A stretch of DNA of 5,470 nucleotides from Negativicutes bacterium (GTDB lineage Bacteria > Bacillota_C > Negativicutes > Acidaminococcales > Acidaminococcaceae): NCBI GenBank assembly GCA_009930275.1, contig RZYP01000133.1, forward strand, positions 1-5,470, in the 5' to 3' direction. The notes under the pieces were generated by a model. The model was not told where the DNA came from and made no database searches. It saw nothing but the letters and a program-made list of their open reading frames with translations. Position 1 is the first letter of the stretch, and every line of letters starts with the position of its first letter. Both the position numbers and the translations under genes were made by a program. Below are positions 5,059-5,470 of the stretch, piece after piece.

Positions 5059-5406
5059 ATGGTTGTTTCACATATTGATGAAGTAAAAGCGGTAAAAATG
5101 CAAATCCCGGGCGCTGAAAAAGCTTGGAAGAAGGTTTGTATTTCGCCTGAACAAGGATGGGACGGATATGTTATGAGGGTTTTTGAGCTTGAGCCCGGAG
5201 GCAGGACGCCGCTTCATACGCATACTTGGCCGCATATTAATTATTTTTTGCAGGGAGAAGGGACATTATTTTTGGATGGCAAGGAAAATAATGTCAGAGA
5301 GGGTTCTTTTTCATATGTCCCAAGCAACGCCACTCACCAGATGATTAATCGCGGAGATACTGTATTCAGATTTATTTGCATTGTGCCTGAAGAGGGCGAA
5401 AGTTGA
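5059..5406 (+). CDS. small single-domain cupin protein
   Basis: A 115-residue cytosolic beta-barrel protein of the cupin superfamily. Cupin motif 1 reads GGRTPLHTHTWPHINYFLQG (47-66), giving His53, His55 and His59 as likely metal ligands. The usual Glu after the HxH pair is replaced by Ile60. Motif 2 reads GSFSYVPSNATHQMIN (82-97), with His93 as a ligand, and Asn90 where the family commonly has Gly. HxHxxxH plus a later His is a common bacterial variant that binds Fe, Mn, Zn or Ni, and it may also be a small-molecule sensor or isomerase. No substrate can be assigned. The gene starts 33 bp after the ZIP stop codon with no terminator between, so it is probably co-transcribed with the transporter. 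It could serve metal handling, but this is inference from position. Confidence 0.88.
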   Translation: MVVSHIDEVKAVKMQIPGAEKAWKKVCISPEQGWDGYVMRVFELEPGGRTPLHTHTWPHINYFLQGEGTLFLDGKENNVREGSFSYVPSNATHQMINRGDTVFRFICIVPEEGES

Positions 5407-5444
5407 AACAGAATTAAATTTATGTGACATCGCTATTATTTGGC

Positions 5445-5451
5445 GGGGTGA
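5445..5451 (+). promoter_or_regulatory. Shine-Dalgarno of the last, truncated gene
   Basis: GGGGTGA lies 4 nt before the ATG at 5456. A TTG directly before it (5453-5455) would be in frame but too close to the site to serve as a start. Confidence 0.5.
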
Positions 5452-5455
5452 ATTG

Positions 5456-5470
5456 ATGAAAAAAAAATTA
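5456..5470 (+). CDS. start of a further gene, cut by the window end
   Basis: Only ATG and four codons (MKKKL) are visible, after a good ribosome binding site and 49 bp beyond the cupin stop codon. A lysine-rich start such as this often opens a signal peptide or membrane segment, but five residues are not enough to say. It is on the same strand and closely spaced, so it probably belongs to the same transcript as the ZIP and cupin genes. Confidence 0.5.

Noticed and set aside
1..5470. Search for tRNA, rRNA, riboswitch, CRISPR, insertion sequence or phage features
   Set aside because: No cloverleaf, spaced direct-repeat array, transposase or integrase motif, or known riboswitch core was seen; the spacers are too short to hold most of these.

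Overview
The window reads as chromosomal DNA of an anaerobic, low-GC Bacillota (a clostridial or Negativicutes-like lineage). This rests on AT-rich spacers, strong purine-rich Shine-Dalgarno sequences (GAGGGGG, AGGAGG, AGGTGG), a gene set typical of strict anaerobes (CoA-disulfide-reductase-like flavoprotein, COG0731 radical SAM protein, DUF134 protein, Mrp/NBP35 ATPase), and a clostridial-looking peptide deformylase. The genus cannot be fixed from the sequence. All genes lie on the + strand and are closely packed. No RNA gene, CRISPR array, insertion sequence or convincing rho-independent terminator was found.

Layout. 45-1400: single-cysteine FAD/NAD(P)H disulfide oxidoreductase. 1450-2376: radical SAM protein with a CxxxCxxC motif and a winged-helix-like C-terminus. 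2377-2466: the only strong promoter seen, a TTGACA / TATAAT pair with a 16-bp spacer, overlaid by a 10-bp inverted repeat that looks like an operator. 2467-2838: DUF134 DNA-binding protein with a Cys/Arg-rich tail, from a GTG start. 2828-3667: Mrp/NBP35 P-loop ATPase, overlapping the DUF134 gene by 11 bp. 3736-4203: peptide deformylase. 4300-5025: ZIP-family metal transporter. 5059-5406: small single-domain cupin. 5456-5470: first codons of another gene, cut by the window edge.

How the genes may work together. Almost every product handles a metal or a redox cofactor: a flavin oxidoreductase, a 4Fe-4S radical SAM enzyme, a probable Fe-S carrier, an Fe(II)/Zn hydrolase, a divalent-metal importer and a metal-binding-type cupin. 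The DUF134 protein is the only DNA-binding regulator visible. It sits directly behind the palindromic promoter and carries a CxxCx4C tail, so a self-regulated metal or Fe-S responsive transcription unit (DUF134, mrp, perhaps def) is the most interesting hypothesis here. It is inferred from gene context and motif inspection only. The other notable points are an Mrp protein lacking the second Cys of its CPxC motif, a deformylase away from its usual fmt neighbour, and a nearly identical 19-bp translation-start module in front of the first and last complete genes.
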